Counted from the stretch's first letter, positions 46,801-57,089 are shown. The stretch: 64,000 nucleotides of DNA from Pegoplata infirma (GCA_963921195.1 OY992537.1:64406400-64470399), one strand, 5' to 3'. Notes: generated by a model not told the origin, from the sequence alone. Numbers and translations: made by a program.

Positions 46801-49800
46801 GATATTATTATCTTATTTTCCTCTAGGGATGTAGAACGAAAAAAAAAGCTATAAAAGTGGATTATGTCAACACTTAAGACGTTTGAGCTTTTTGCCGAAT
46901 ATTCGTTGGTTGGTAGAAAAAAAATTCATAAAATACGTGAAAAGAATTTCTTAAACTTCAGCTGATTTGATTTTTCGGTTAATTTTTAAAAGACAAGTTG
47001 ACACACTCGGAAATGTAGGTTTTTAACATTCCCTTAAAATCTTTCAGCATAGTTGCAGTTTATTTTCTGTGAATGTTAAAATATTTTCTTTAATATCAAA
47101 CGGAAATATTTTTATGTTTCGTTTTAGGGATCAATCAAATTGAATGAATTACGATCAGTATAAAATTAAAAACGATGGTACTATTAAAATTGCATGACTA
47201 TGGAAAAAACACAATGATAGCACTAGGAGAAAACTGCATTATGGCTCCAATTTTACAAAAACAATTTGTTGGTGTAATTTTTCGACCCAACTGCGACTCG
47301 GTCCTTAAGTAACTAAATAGGTAAGTTTCATAAAGTGGTACGCAATTTACGGTTCCATCTTTATGGAATGTAGAAGGAAATAAAAAGAAAAAAGCTGTGC
47401 GAAAAACTGTTAGTGTAATTTTGTTATGACTAATTGTAAGACGTGGGATCTATTAGCCTAAATATCGGCTTGGTAGGTAAACAATTTTTCATGAATCTTC
47501 AATTCGTTACACATAGATAAAATTTCGCCGACCGAACAGTTCAAAACTAATTTAGCCAACCTGTGCTCGGAATTGTGGCATAAAATTTTTAAAAAATTGT
47601 ATGCCGCGATCACTTGAAAATTCGGTATTTCAAAATAAACTTGAGTATTTAAACATAATTCGGTGGCGGGTTTTTTCTCTGTGCTACAATACATGCCGTT
47701 ATCAAATTAAATAAAACTAAAATATATTTATGTTTTACTTTAGGTTACATTGAAACATAAGGGACTAAATTACAAGCTGTACCGAATCCAACAACGTCAA
47801 AACGATGTAGTGCTCTTGAAAGTAGAACGAAATATTCAAAATATAACCCTAGATAAATTGCTGAAATATTTTAAAAACTGATCTACAAGGCCTTATGTAC
47901 AATAATAAAATAGGTAAGTCTCTTAAAATGATACAGAATGATTTATTAATGAATAAACGTATAGGTAAAGATACATATCCTGATATTTATTGCACAAACA
48001 TTTTGATATTATAAAAACATCTCACAGTGAATTTGTCATATCTTATCATTTAAAATCAAATACATTATCACGTTCACTGAACTTAATCCTCAATTTGTCT
48101 TCATAAATCTATTCAAAAGTTTGCAAAGCTACTATTTTTAACACAGGTCGACGAATGATTTTTTTTGTCGGCAATTTGGTCCAGGTTTGTTGAAATTTTT
48201 ATATCTTAGAATTGTCCCAGAATTAGAGAACAATTCCATATGAAAACAAGTAAGAAAATTATAGTCGATCAAGGCCGACCATATAATACCCTACACCCGA
48301 GTTACCCGGAAAATGGGTCCCAAGTTCAAAAACATGGGCCAATTGGATCTATCTTTTGTCAAATCTTTAGTAGGTGTAAAAAACACACACCAAATTTGAG
48401 TGAAATAGGCTTCTTTTTGTTGCCAATAAACCGTTTTAACTAATTATCGGGCGAAATTTTCACATGGGGCCTAAAAATGGTCCGATTATAATCAGATTTG
48501 ATTAGGTTATGAAAGTACGCGTTAAACATACACAAACAAAGTTTTAATTAAATATTTTCTATTTTCATGAAATCAGAGAGATTTATGTGAATATCGGAAA
48601 GGTGGTTTGTAAGGGGGCTACATGAAGAACTGGCCCGATTCCTTTAAAATTCGGAATGGCGATTTTGTGAATATAAAACACGTTTACCTGCTAAATAGCT
48701 ATTAAAATACGGTTGTTAGGGACGTTTGTATGGGGGCTAGGTCAAAACATGGATCGATTTTTTCGAATTTCAATAGCATTCTTCCTTGGGTCAAGCTTAA
48801 GTTTCAAATTTCCGACAAATTAAGTTTCAAAATTCCGATTATCATTTAATCGAATTTTTAAAATAATTTGAGTCGCAATTGTTTTAATAAAAAATATTTT
48901 AAAATTTACATTTCAGAACGCACGAAAATACAAAAATTAATCCCCAGCAAAAATAAATCGAGATTTTGGTATTTTAGGAATTTTTAATATATCATAGCGC
49001 ATCGAAAGAGCTTTCTTGCGAAGTTTTTGCTAAGATTTTTTTGTTCAAAAACTTATAATATAATTTTTTTGATAAAATTTCAAACATACTATCCTTTTTG
49101 ACATCTTTAAGACTTTTTTAATGATGAATAATGATTTTTGGAAAAAACAAGATTTGATAAACTCTACAAAGAGAGCTTCAGTATCTTTATCTGTGCTACG
49201 AAAGAGTGATCTAAACTGTGACATTGCCCATAAAAATCATTAGAGCAAAATGTTTTTTTTAAAAATAATTTTACGTAGAAAATTTTGCAGTGATTACCGT
49301 AGAATATATTCAAGAATCTAATAATAATAATAATAATAATTTGATCCAATGATCAGTTTTTATTTATTCTTCCAATTTTTATTTACAACTCATTTTAAAT
49401 AATTTTAACCTAACCGAGAACTGGTAACAATGACCGTCGTCTCGTTGTAGCGAAATCGACCAAGGGTTTTGGTGGGAATCGAACCCACGACCCCCTGTTT
49501 CATAGGCTAGCACGCTACCAACTAGCCTACAGGGGCCCCCTTATTCAAGAATCTATTGCAAAAAGAATCAGTTCCAAAAAAAAAAATTGAAACTGATTTA
49601 AATTCGAAACAGTATATTTCATAGAAAATGATTAATCGTAATCGCATTTTTTTGTCGATTACGATTAATTGGTGCGATTAATCGCGATTACGATTTTAAT
49701 CGTTTTGAAAACTCTATTTTTCATGGACGGACGGACAGACAGACGGACGGACACATCTAAATCGACTCAAAAAGTGATTCTGATCGGTATTCTTGAAGGT

Positions 49801-51040
49801 GGGTCTAGGATCAATATTCTGGTTAGTTACAAACATCAGCACAAACTCATTATACCCTGTACCACAGAGTGGTGTATGGTATTAACATTTCTGAAAAAGA
49901 TCGAGTGGTTTTGAGATATCGGTGCTTGAAATTTGTTTAGAAATTTTCAAAGCTGGTGGTTTTTTCAACGTTAAAGAAATTTGTAAAACAAATCTAATTT
50001 TTTTTTTCCATTGACTATTTAACAGAGCTTGAGACAAACTTTTATTTAAACTAAATTTGATATAAATCAGACCATTTTAACCCAGGGCAAAGTTTAGAGT
50101 TTTTATTAAAAAAAATTTTAAATACCAAAACTTTGTTGGAAGGGCGCCACGGGTTATAATGATTGAATTTGGCTTAAATTAGTTTTATATGAAAATTTGT
50201 CTCAAGCTCTATGAAATGGTCAAAGAAAAAAAAACATTTTTTTTTAATTTCTTGACCGTAAAAAAAACCGCCATTTTTTGCAAATTTTAAATAGCGATAT
50301 CTCAAAAGCTGATTTAAAAAAAACCGATTTAAAAAATCTTTTGATATTTGTGTTCAGCGCATCAATATTAATAAATATGATGTATCGCAAAATATAATTT
50401 TTTTTTTTTAATTTTCAAAAATCCAAAACTGATCACCGGACGCAACGAGTTAATTTCATTTGAATGACCTCCAATTTGTATGACATGCTTGGAAAAATAG
50501 TTTTAAAAAAAATTGGAAATTGAAAATCGGTTAAAAAGTTTTTAAGTTAGATGTAGTTTGGTGAAAAATTAAAAAAATAACTTTAGAATTTGAGGCTGTC
50601 TGAAAAATTTAATGGAAATTTTTGTGAACTACTCGAAGAGACCCACAACCTACCCCAGGTCATTTGAAAAAAAGTATATTCAGTGTTCTCTTAAAGATCC
50701 ATAAATGATAAACCTGTATGACAGAGTATTGGGGTAATCTTTTGCATTACTAAAATTTGAAAATCCTGCTTTAAAATCAAAACCCAACACAACCAGTGTT
50801 GGACAGTGTACTAAAATATTTAACTCACTTGTTTGCACTTTGACTATAAGAACCCAAACGTTCATGATTCTCCACAAACGATTGTTTACGCCTTTCACAA
50901 CTAGGACTTTCTGGATAATAATCTTCTTCAATTAAAGTTTCCTTTTCCTGTGAACGTTTCATGGTTTTCGGGGGCAAAGGTTGCGGTTGTACAGGCATCG
51001 AAATGGAACGATGCATATGTGGACTATTTGAAGAAGACAT
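37898..51040 (-). CDS. Irk3: Inward-rectifier potassium channel (Irk/Kir family, Irk3-like), complete
   Basis: Seven minus-strand exons: 50829-51040, 43190-43251, 42988-43115, 41716-42111, 41546-41652, 38020-38356 and 37898-37951. All junctions are GT-AG and in phase, total 1296 nt (431 aa). Two-transmembrane Kir architecture: disordered N-terminus (1 to about 95), slide-helix region (about 115-140), M1 (about 143-165), pore loop with filter TIGFG (208-212; most Kir have TIGYG), flanking Cys188 and Cys220 in the positions of the conserved Kir extracellular disulphide, M2 (about 225-250), then the cytosolic immunoglobulin-like domain with RDGKL, WPEIVCHVIDE and FWGQRF. Glu238 in M2 sits at the rectification-controller position (Asp172 in Kir2.1), so polyamine block is plausible. 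Basic residues after M2 (AKTARPAK) fit PIP2 binding. Intron 1 is 7.6 kb and full of repeats; intron 5 carries LINE debris. Family is firm; the Irk3 symbol is inferred from divergence and the nearby Grip71. Confidence 0.92.
38360..38970. other. Irk intron 5, unique-looking part
   Basis: AT-rich, no gene or bounded repeat recognised. Confidence 0.4.
38972..39430 (-). mobile_element. HINE fragment in Irk intron 5
   Basis: On the minus strand it has CATTCCATGTGTAAGGCATT, GATCGATTCTAAAACATTCT, GCGATGTCCGCC and CCGAACTTAACCAG-like segments shared with the HINEs at 53231 and 61648. Termini are eroded. Confidence 0.55.
39725..41110 (+). pseudogene. LINE ORF2 C-terminal remnant with RNase H
   Basis: Conceptual translation with frameshifts and stops gives KLSKEEKYLGVILDSKLS (the post-RT thumb motif of jockey/R1-type LINEs), then TDGDGTGLGIYS (first acidic motif of RNase H), a GNEFADE-like segment near 40580, and a zinc-finger-poor tail ending in CCCACCCAACCTAACCTAC. 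Inserted in Irk intron 5 opposite to the channel gene. The frames at 39947-41311 are pieces of it. Dead. Confidence 0.65.
41312..41545. repeat. Repeat debris in Irk intron 5
   Basis: GGCATGTCACAAGTGATTTG and CATGTTACGTGAC motifs match 27748-27860 in Grip71 intron 3, so this is a dispersed repeat fragment. Confidence 0.45.
42112..42750 (-). other. Irk intron 3 beyond the read-through exon
   Basis: AT-rich. Contains an inverse pair around TAATTGTATTGTTGGCTCA and ACCAACAATAAAAT at 42410-42585, perhaps a small MITE, plus the internal polyadenylation signals. Confidence 0.4.
42655..42679 (-). terminator. Internal polyadenylation signals in Irk intron 3
   Basis: Two AATAAA hexamers on the minus strand at 42674-42679 and 42655-42660, just beyond the read-through stop, with GT-rich sequence between them. 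They fit premature 3'-end formation inside the Irk gene. Confidence 0.45.
42751..42987 (-). CDS. Alternative 3'-terminal extension of Irk exon 3 (retained-intron isoform)
   Basis: Reading past the exon 3 donor (CTG|gtaaga) in the same frame stays open for 78 codons to a TAG at 42751-42753. The extension begins VRFILPKKYLAHTKSF and becomes strongly charged, with Glu/Asp/Lys/Asn-rich text. About 75 and 90 bp after the stop are two AATAAA signals on the same strand. Used as a terminal exon, it would give a protein of about 212 aa with the Kir N-terminal cytosolic part and this tail, but no M1, pore or M2. A 79-codon frame without stops is unlikely by chance in such AT-rich DNA, though not impossible. 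Whether this isoform is expressed cannot be told from sequence. Confidence 0.5.
   Translation of the reverse strand, partial: VRFILPKKYLAHTKSFTVNNAQESLEIDEEFKKQEKDSNLLKDTAQSKDENNKSDVKTNIDEKLQSINDKRVKFSLYD
43435..44250. repeat. Minisatellite, about 40-50 bp unit (CTCAGAATCTGAGACTTTTT)
   Basis: Around fifteen diverged copies of AAAATGTCTCAGAATCTGAG plus ACTTTTTCTATAGGAAA, starting about 180 bp from Irk exon 2 within intron 1. Confidence 0.75.
45391..46421. mobile_element. Inverted-repeat transposon, 5-bp duplication, inside the exon-like array
   Basis: Ends CACTATAGGGAATTTATAAG and inverse AAAAAATTCCCTATAGTG, extending to GGCCAAAA and TTTTGGCC. Flanked by CATTG at 45386-45390 and 46422-46426. 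The empty-site sequence AACCATTGTGTAATTAATAAG-like matches sister units. Inside at 45790-46080 is HINE-related sequence (GATGTCCGTCCGACCGTC, AAGTTCGTAAATGGGCAAAA). CAC termini and a 5-bp duplication recall Transib elements, but no transposase is present. Confidence 0.7.
47458..47694 (-). CDS. Unrecognised 78-aa open frame (low confidence)
   Basis: Begins MYCSTEKKPATELC and contains an alternating hydrophobic helical pattern (FQVIAAYNFLKILCHNS). Composition is more protein-like than other frames of the region, but no family is recognised, it lies within the degenerate tandem array, and no splice context supports it. Most likely chance or remnant. Confidence 0.15.
   Translation of the reverse strand: MYCSTEKKPATELCLNTQVYFEIPNFQVIAAYNFLKILCHNSEHRLAKLVLNCSVGEILSMCNELKIHEKLFTYQADI
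47744..47881 (+). CDS. Possible terminal exon of an unrecognised gene (low confidence)
   Basis: After acceptor TTTTACTTTAG, 45 codons stay open to TGA: VTLKHKGLNYKLYRIQQRQN, then a leucine/valine-rich stretch and LDKLLKYFKN. It aligns loosely in position with degenerate text in the preceding units (for example MNYDQYKIKNDGTIKIA near 47140 and a LLKFYEE segment in two earlier units), which suggests units descend from a short coding exon. No family is recognised. It could be chance. Confidence 0.22.
   Translation, partial: VTLKHKGLNYKLYRIQQRQNDVVLLKVERNIQNITLDKLLKYFKN
48246..49885 (-). mobile_element. HINE, interrupted
   Basis: Ends match the HINE at 17956-18755: 3' end ACAAGTAAGAAAATTATAGT (plus strand) with hairpin, and 5' end GTACCACAGAGTGGTGTATG. 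The middle (about 48840-49720) is foreign: AT-rich sequence, a SINE (49318-49537), and an ATTAATCGCGATTACGATT repeat array ending AAAACTCTA that resembles a hAT-like terminus. Confidence 0.65.
49318..49537 (-). mobile_element. tRNA-derived SINE, copy 2
   Basis: Nearly identical to 10995-11189 across the whole body. On the minus strand it ends in an (ATT)n tail of about eight units (plus-strand AAT repeats at about 49319-49340). Same A-box and B-box. Confidence 0.8.
49890..50828. other. Irk intron 1, proximal part
   Basis: AT-rich repeat-like sequence; an inverse pair around TTAACAGAGCTTGAGACAAA and TTTGTCTCAAGCTCTATGAA (50020 and 50195) marks a small foldback. No gene besides the Irk donor at 50828. 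Confidence 0.4.
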
Positions 51041-52435
51041 GCTTTCTTTCTTCTTTTTTTTGCGTTTCTATTCGATGAGTTTTCTCAAAAGGCAACGACT
51101 TTCATATGATGTTTGTGTTGGAGTACGTGCACTTTTAGAACTTAGACAATTACAAGTAATTAAAACCAATTAGTCGTTCTTTTTTTAACTTAATTAAGAT
51201 AATAAACACACTATAACTTTGTTCTGTTTTTTATTATTTCTTTATTCTTTTTTTTAAAGGAGGTAGAATATTTCTTTTTCCACTAGTTAGTTGCGGGTTC
51301 CGTTTAGTAGCAGCTTTGATCGTCAACTAAAATTTTAGTAATTGAGATTACTGCGCTGTTGTATAGCAATAGTAGTTTATTTGAATTTTAAATTCATTCG
51401 CTTCTAAGATGACAATGATGATCTTTACAAATTTATTATAGTCTTGACGACGATGGCTGATACTATTATCTATAAGATACGCGCTTTTATATTTACTTAT
51501 CACAGTTAGCTGCCGTTATTGCTATTGTATTGTAGTACTATATGGAATAATAACAAGTACTTAAGCAAATACATGTTAAGAACGACTTTAAATACAGGCA
51601 GCCCGTAATTAACGCGTCAATTTTGTAAAAAAAAAATTAGAACCACAAAAATACTTTGTAAACTATCAATCTCTTTCAAAACGGTTTTTTTCAACATGTG
51701 GTTTCGGAATAAAACCCATCTAAAATTCACGGTTTTGTTCATAACACCTTAAAGCCAAAATGCATGGATTTAGCTCTTTTGGTTTGGACTGCATCATGTT
51801 TTCAAAAGACGGGCTGTCCGCCTAGCTTGAATTGAATCTTTATTCAATGATAAATATACCTTTTTTATTTTGACGATTTCTGCAAATGGGATGACGATTT
51901 TGACCATTTTTTTTCATAAAAATCGTACATTTTTGACGATTTTGTACCCAAAAGTTCTGGAAACAAGGTTTGACTGTACCGTTGAAGCACTATATGCGTA
52001 TAATGAATGATAAACTTTTAATTTACAAAATGCAATTTGATGATATCTTTTAATAATATGAATTGATCGAAAAGAGTTTAAATAGGTCATTTTATTTACT
52101 GTCAATAAGATACAAATCATTTCAGGAACTAGTAAACTTACTGAAATATTTATATTTAGACAATCACATGATATCATGTCCATTTGCATCTGGTCATTCT
52201 AGGATAAAGCTTCTCAAACGATGGGTTTCAACCCCTTAGGGACCGTAGCAGCTTTCTCAGGGAGTCGCGAAGAGCGGAAAAAAATTTTAATATCCTAAAA
52301 TATAATTAATTTGACGACTTTTTTCTCAGTTCTGTAAACATTTTTCAGCAATAAAAAAACTGTGCTACAAAATCGCAGAAATTCGCGCCCCCATGAAACA
52401 AAATACATGAATTCTAAGTAAAAAATTTTTATTAG
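51041..52435. other. Irk upstream region
   Basis: Presumed promoter and leader of the minus-strand Irk gene. The 5' end cannot be placed; no confident TATA box. The short frames at 50961-51173 (plus) and 51914-52189 (minus) are not gene-like. Confidence 0.35.
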
Positions 52436-52439
52436 ATTC

Positions 52440-53049
52440 CATATAAAATATACCTCCAGATTCCATTTTTTCTAGCTCATCGATTTTAAGTCGATATAAC
52501 AATGCCCGACCGTCCGTCTGTAGAAAACACGCTAACTTTCGAAAGACTTCACTGAGACTGCTGAAGTTTAGCATATACGTTTGTTATTTACCTGGTCTGG
52601 TTGGCATTGCGGTCCAGTGGTTCAAAAGTTATAAGCGAAAGAGTGAATTTCGGCAAGGGTTTTTCGCGAATTAACCAGTTCAAAAACACGATAACTTTCG
52701 AAAGACTGTTGAAGCTTGGCATATATCTTTTTCGTTCTAAGGTCTGTTTGGTTTCAGCAAATTCGGTCCAGTGGTTCAAAAGTTATATGCAAAATCCTAA
52801 ATTTAAATTGGTTTCGCATTAAATTCACGTGTTGAAAAACAGTTTAAAAGCATTGGTAAACTACAAAACAAAATTTTAAACTCAAAAAAATTGCATTTTT
52901 TTACAAAAATTAAAAAAAAAAGTTTTTTACTCAAAATACAATATTTTTAATCAAAATTGTTAATTTTTTTCATGTTGCATCACTTAAAAGGGGCATTGTG
53001 GAGGGTATTCATGGATTCGGTCAAGTCGAATTTAACTTTTCTACTTGTT
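52440..53049 (+). mobile_element. HINE, 5' end eroded
   Basis: Has CCGACCGTCCGTCTGTAG, two direct copies of a CGATAACTTTCGAAAGACT and GGTCCAGTGGTTCAAAAGTT block, and a clear 3' end: GGAGGGTATTC, hairpin ATTCGGTCAAGTCGAAT, TTTCTACTTGTT. Confidence 0.65.
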
Positions 53050-53230
53050 ATTCTTATGTTGGTGCTACAAAATACGAATGGATATTAGGTTTTCACCAAA
53101 AACGTTTTTTTTTTATTTTTGCAACTCTTGAAGCGGAAATTTAATTCTTTTGGCCTAAAAGATTTTTCAGATTTTTGGAAGGTCGGGATCAACTCGATTT
53201 TATCCACAAAATGAGGTTATGAAACATTTT

Positions 53231-53856
53231 TTATACCCTCCAACTACAGTATGGGGGTATACGCACTTTGTCATTCCGTTTGTAACGCATCGAAATATCT
53301 GTCGGGGACCCCATAAAGTATATATTTTATTGATCAATGATCGATTCTAAGACATTCTGTGAATGTCCGTCCGTCTGTCTGTAGATGGCACGATGCACTC
53401 CAAAATAAAACAGCTAGCCTCCTGAAATTTGGCACGAATATGTCTTATGGTCCTAGGCAGGTTAAGTTCGTAAATGGGCAAAACCGGACCAGGGGAAAAA
53501 AATTCCCCCTTGAGGAACTAAACCAACCTCTGAAAAACACGATATTTTTTACGTGTTTATGCAAGAAGAAGTTCAGAGTACTGCACTAGGACCGGGGGAC
53601 TAAATTTTTTTTTTTTTTTTGCCCGCCCCCCTTTTTAGGGCGTGGATATAAAAAAATAGTTTAAATAATGATAAAATTGTATAACTTTAGCGCAAAAAGC
53701 ATAATAAATAAATTAGTAAACATTTTTCGAGAGGGGATGTGGCCCCCACTGTCCTCCCCCAAAGACTCCTCCCAAAAAAACGCCCCTGTAGTTTTTTTTA
53801 CATTTTGGAGGGTATAAAAAATTCGGCACAGCCGAATTTAACACTCTCACTTGTTT
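53231..53856 (+). mobile_element. DINE-1/HINE-like element, full length
   Basis: TATACCCTCCAACTACAGTA at the start, CATTCCGTTTGTAACGCATC, GACCCCATAAAGTATATA, GAATGTCCGTCCGTCTGTCT, and a 3' end of GGAGGGTAT, hairpin TTCGGCACAGCCGAA and CTCACTTGTTT. Confidence 0.8.
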
Positions 53857-53909
53857 TTATTTTTGTTCTCTGGTGCCTTTCTTTTTAAAAAACTTGATAC
53901 ATTTCTTCT

Positions 53910-55427
53910 AAATGTCCATGTTTAGACCTAGCCTCAATACAAACGGCCCCTTTAAATTTGTCTTAAATGTTTTTTTTTTTCAAAATTGCCAGGTAGTCGT
54001 ATTTTCTATTCATAAATCACCATTCCAAATTTAAAAGGAATCAGATCAGTTGTTCTTGTCAAAACCACCCTCCCGATATTCACATAAATCTCTCAAATTT
54101 CATGAAAAAAAAATATATTATAAAAATTTGGTATGTTTGTGTTAAACGCGTACTTTTATAACCTTATCAAAATTTGGCCCATTATTCCGTCTATTGGCAA
54201 CACATAGAAGTCTACACTAAAAAAAATGAACTAAAATCTGGAAAAATTAACTAAATTAAAAGTTAATTAAAAAAGAGGGAATGATTTGGCTCCAAAGATT
54301 TTTTTTCTTGGTTTTAGTTCATAATTTTCCCAAAAATAAGGAAAACAAAGTATTTAATTTTAAGCCAATTTTAACTAGAAAATGGGAAAAATTATATTAC
54401 ACTTTAGTTCATTCACATATATTGGGTCTAGACCCTGGACCCATGGGTTCGGACACCATGGGTCCAGCCGTGTTAACTCGAGACCCCGTATTCTTTTAAG
54501 GGTCCCCATAGATTTTGACCCAAAACTTGAGTCCGTTTCGCTCTAACTAGTTTTTGAGATATGGTAATAAGGGTCTTGAGAATTTTAAAAACTGGATAAC
54601 TCAATAATCGGAGGGCTTTCGGGTATTTTGCGGAAGTGTCGTTGGACCTTTTCTCTTGTTGGCAGTATTTACCAAGATATGTGCATACCTATAATCTCGG
54701 GAATTTCAAATTTTTGATCTAAAATAAGGGTCTTGAGACTCGGACGGATATGCAGATCTAGGCTATTCCATACTTTGCAGTCTTTTGAAAATTTCATCCG
54801 TATTGCTCTATCTCGCTTAGTTTTCGAGATATCGCCGTTTTGAATTTTTAACTAAATTCTAAGAAATTATGTGCTAAATTCTCAGTTATTAACTAAATTC
54901 TATGAAGTACACTTCCTTAATTCAAAGAAGAGAAATACCATGATGTTGTTTTTTAAATAAATTTTAACTAAACTTAAACTAAATTGTTTTTTAAGAAATT
55001 TGTTCTAAAAAAAAGATGCGTTTCTTAGATTTGTGGAAAATTTCTTTGGCAGTAAGAATTTTTTTTCCTAATATTTAAAAATTCCATTTAAAGAAAACTA
55101 TGAACTAATTATAAGTAAATGAACTAAACCTTTTTTCCTCATAATTAAGAACATTTTTCATTTTTTAGTTAAATTTAACTAAATTTTAGGAAAATTCATG
55201 ATAAATTTTCAAAGACATTTTTTTCCTTAATTTTAGTTATGTCTTTTTTTTCAGTGTATTTTACTCAAATTTGGTTTGTGCGCGTTTTCTACACTTTTAA
55301 AAGATCTTACAAGAGTTATATCCAATCGGTCTATGTTTGGACTTGGGACCCATTTTCTGGGAAACACTGGTGTAGGTTAATTGATTAACTAATGGAGGAT
55401 ATAAAAAATTTTACACTCATACTTGTT
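53910..55427 (+). mobile_element. HINE of the 17956 subfamily, interrupted by a TA-MITE
   Basis: Matches the HINE at 17956-18755 in reverse (for example CCCGATATTCACATAAATC and CAAATTTGGTTTGTG). Reading GAAGTCTA across the insertion restores the sister-element sequence. Ends GGAGGATATAA then CATACTTGTTT. Confidence 0.7.
54215..55256. mobile_element. TA-MITE with AACTAAA motif, 1.04 kb
   Basis: Ends CACTAAAAAAAATGAACTA and inverse TAGTTATGTCTTTTTTTTCAGTG, TA at 54213-54214 and 55257-55258. Repeated AACTAAA/TTTAGTT motifs at both ends. The middle (54420-54840) is GC-richer with GGACCCATGGGTTCGGAC and may be a further insertion. Confidence 0.7.
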
Positions 55428-55429
55428 TT

Positions 55430-56160
55430 TTTTTTCTATTACTAGAAATAAAATAACTCAAATTTCCAAAGTTCAATAATCTATTTTAATCTGCATACTT
55501 TATTGCATTTGGTTATTATATTTACTTCGAAGAATTTTCATCACAAAATTTTAAACATTTGTGTAATTCTATTGGAAATATCTGTCTGTAACCATAATTA
55601 CAATTCACCATATTTAAAGCGCACAGGTATCAAACAAACTCAACACTCAGTTATCAGAGTTGTATTTAGTAGAGACACTAAATAAATTTCACCACACTAC
55701 TACAATTAAACACAACCCTGTTTAGGATTTTTCATAATATCTTGAAGATTTTTTTTTTAATACGGCCATTTAGTTAAGATGGCGATTCGGATATGTTCAC
55801 ACGCAAACTAAGAAACCATATTATAAATTACGGTAAAAAAATAAAATAAATTGTGAAATAATACAAATATCTTAACTACAAATTTAAAAAAAATCATTTA
55901 AAATTGATTATAGATGTATTAATAAAAGAAAATTGAGATTATTATTGAATAATATAAAAAAAAAATGATTAAAAATTAAAAAGATTTAGAAAAAAATATA
56001 AAATTATAATAAAAAAAAAATAATAAGGTGTGTTTATGATTTCCAACTAAATGGCAAATGATTAACAAGAAATAGTGAAACGCTAAGCAAAAGCAAGAAA
56101 CCAAAAAAAAAATATAAAGAAAAGAAGAACCACATACAATACAAAATTATTCAACAAAAA
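55430..56160. other. AT-rich intergenic sequence
   Basis: Long A-rich runs, nothing coding recognised. Confidence 0.35.
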
Positions 56161-56350
56161 TTAAAATAAGTTGTTTACGTGATAAAGTGAGGTGTTTAAA
56201 AACGCGAAGTAGAGAGAGGGCAGTTAAGTTTTTTTTTTAAGAAAGCGGCAGCATAAAAACTCGAGTATAGTAGTAAAACGACAGCAACAAACGATTAAAC
56301 ACTATACGACAACGGATACAGCAACAACACCAACAAATACGAAAAGGTAA
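56160..56350 (+). other. Possible untranslated first exon with donor site
   Basis: AGAGAGAGGGCAGTTAAG then a CA-rich stretch (CAGCAACAACACCAACAAAT) ending ACGAAAAG|GTAAATAATG resembles a fly 5' untranslated exon followed by a donor site. It stands out against poly-A surroundings. No coding partner is in the window downstream, so the assignment is tentative. Confidence 0.25.
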
Positions 56351-57088
56351 ATAATGAAAGAAAAAAAAAAAGCTCAGCTCATTGAGAAAAAAATCATCAT
56401 AATCATTGTTAACATCATTGACGAAAATATATACACTCACACGAAAACAGATAGACACACACACACACACATACCTTGCCACACAAATAAAACTAACGTG
56501 TTTTGTGTTGGAAGAGATATAAAATTCCTGGAATTTTGTTTTGATTAAGATATTTCTTAAGAATTTTGAACAAAAAAAAATAAAAATTAAGAAGAAGAAC
56601 TGCAAACGAGAAACTTATTAAAAGGAATGAAATAATTGAAGAACCAACATACAAAAGTTATGAATATGAAGATGATGATGATGGTTTGTTTGTGATTCTA
56701 ATGAAAGTTATTCCTATTAATTTTGGACAATTACAAAGAATTTTTTGAAATTATTTTTCACGGTAATGGCTTAAACTATAAAAGGAGTTTCATTAGAATG
56801 TAAAATGTTAAAGGTTGATGTATAAAATTTCAAGGAATTGCAATTTCGTTTAATGTTTTTTTTTTTCATAGTAAAAATAAATTGGAATTCAAAAAGTTGT
56901 AGAGATTTTGAACATTACACTACATCGAAAATGCGAATGGGACGGAACCCAGTCGCATTTTCTGCAAGTCAAAAATCCGGTCTACAAACTTTTCAAGCAC
57001 ATGAGGTTTTTGAGAAAATTTAGGTAATTTTTTGGGTAATTTTTGGCAACTCATAACGGAGGAACGTGATATGGTGGTGACTTAAAAC
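56351..57088. other. AT-rich sequence with CA microsatellite
   Basis: Contains (AC)8 at about 56453-56470 and a GAT trinucleotide run near 56672. A TTGGACAATTACAAAGAATT block near 56720 recurs diverged at 61470, indicating an old dispersed repeat. No gene. Confidence 0.4.
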
Positions 57089-57089
57089 T

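Larger units (their letters stand above)
44380..48000 (+). repeat. Tandem exon-like repeat array with conserved splice-site motifs
   Basis: Six diverged units of about 330-590 bp. Each carries AGGTAAGTTTCTATAAGATG; in units 1, 2 and 4 this is followed 57-61 bp later by a pyrimidine tract and AG|GGAAGTAGAAC (44626-44686, 45009-45069, 46770-46826). Conserved blocks between are AGTTGTGCGGAAAGTTATAA, TTCGCCGAATATCCGTTGG, ACGATAGCACTATTGAAATT, and GCAACTGAACCATTGAGTAA. Most units have stops in every frame. The last unit has an open segment at 47744-47881. The array lies in Irk intron 1, opposite strand. It may be decayed tandem exons of an unknown gene or a spliced non-coding RNA. Confidence 0.6.

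Noticed and set aside
56237..56605. 122-codon minus-strand frame
   Set aside because: Low-complexity Phe/Cys/Val-rich translation of A-rich and AC-repeat DNA; no start context or family.
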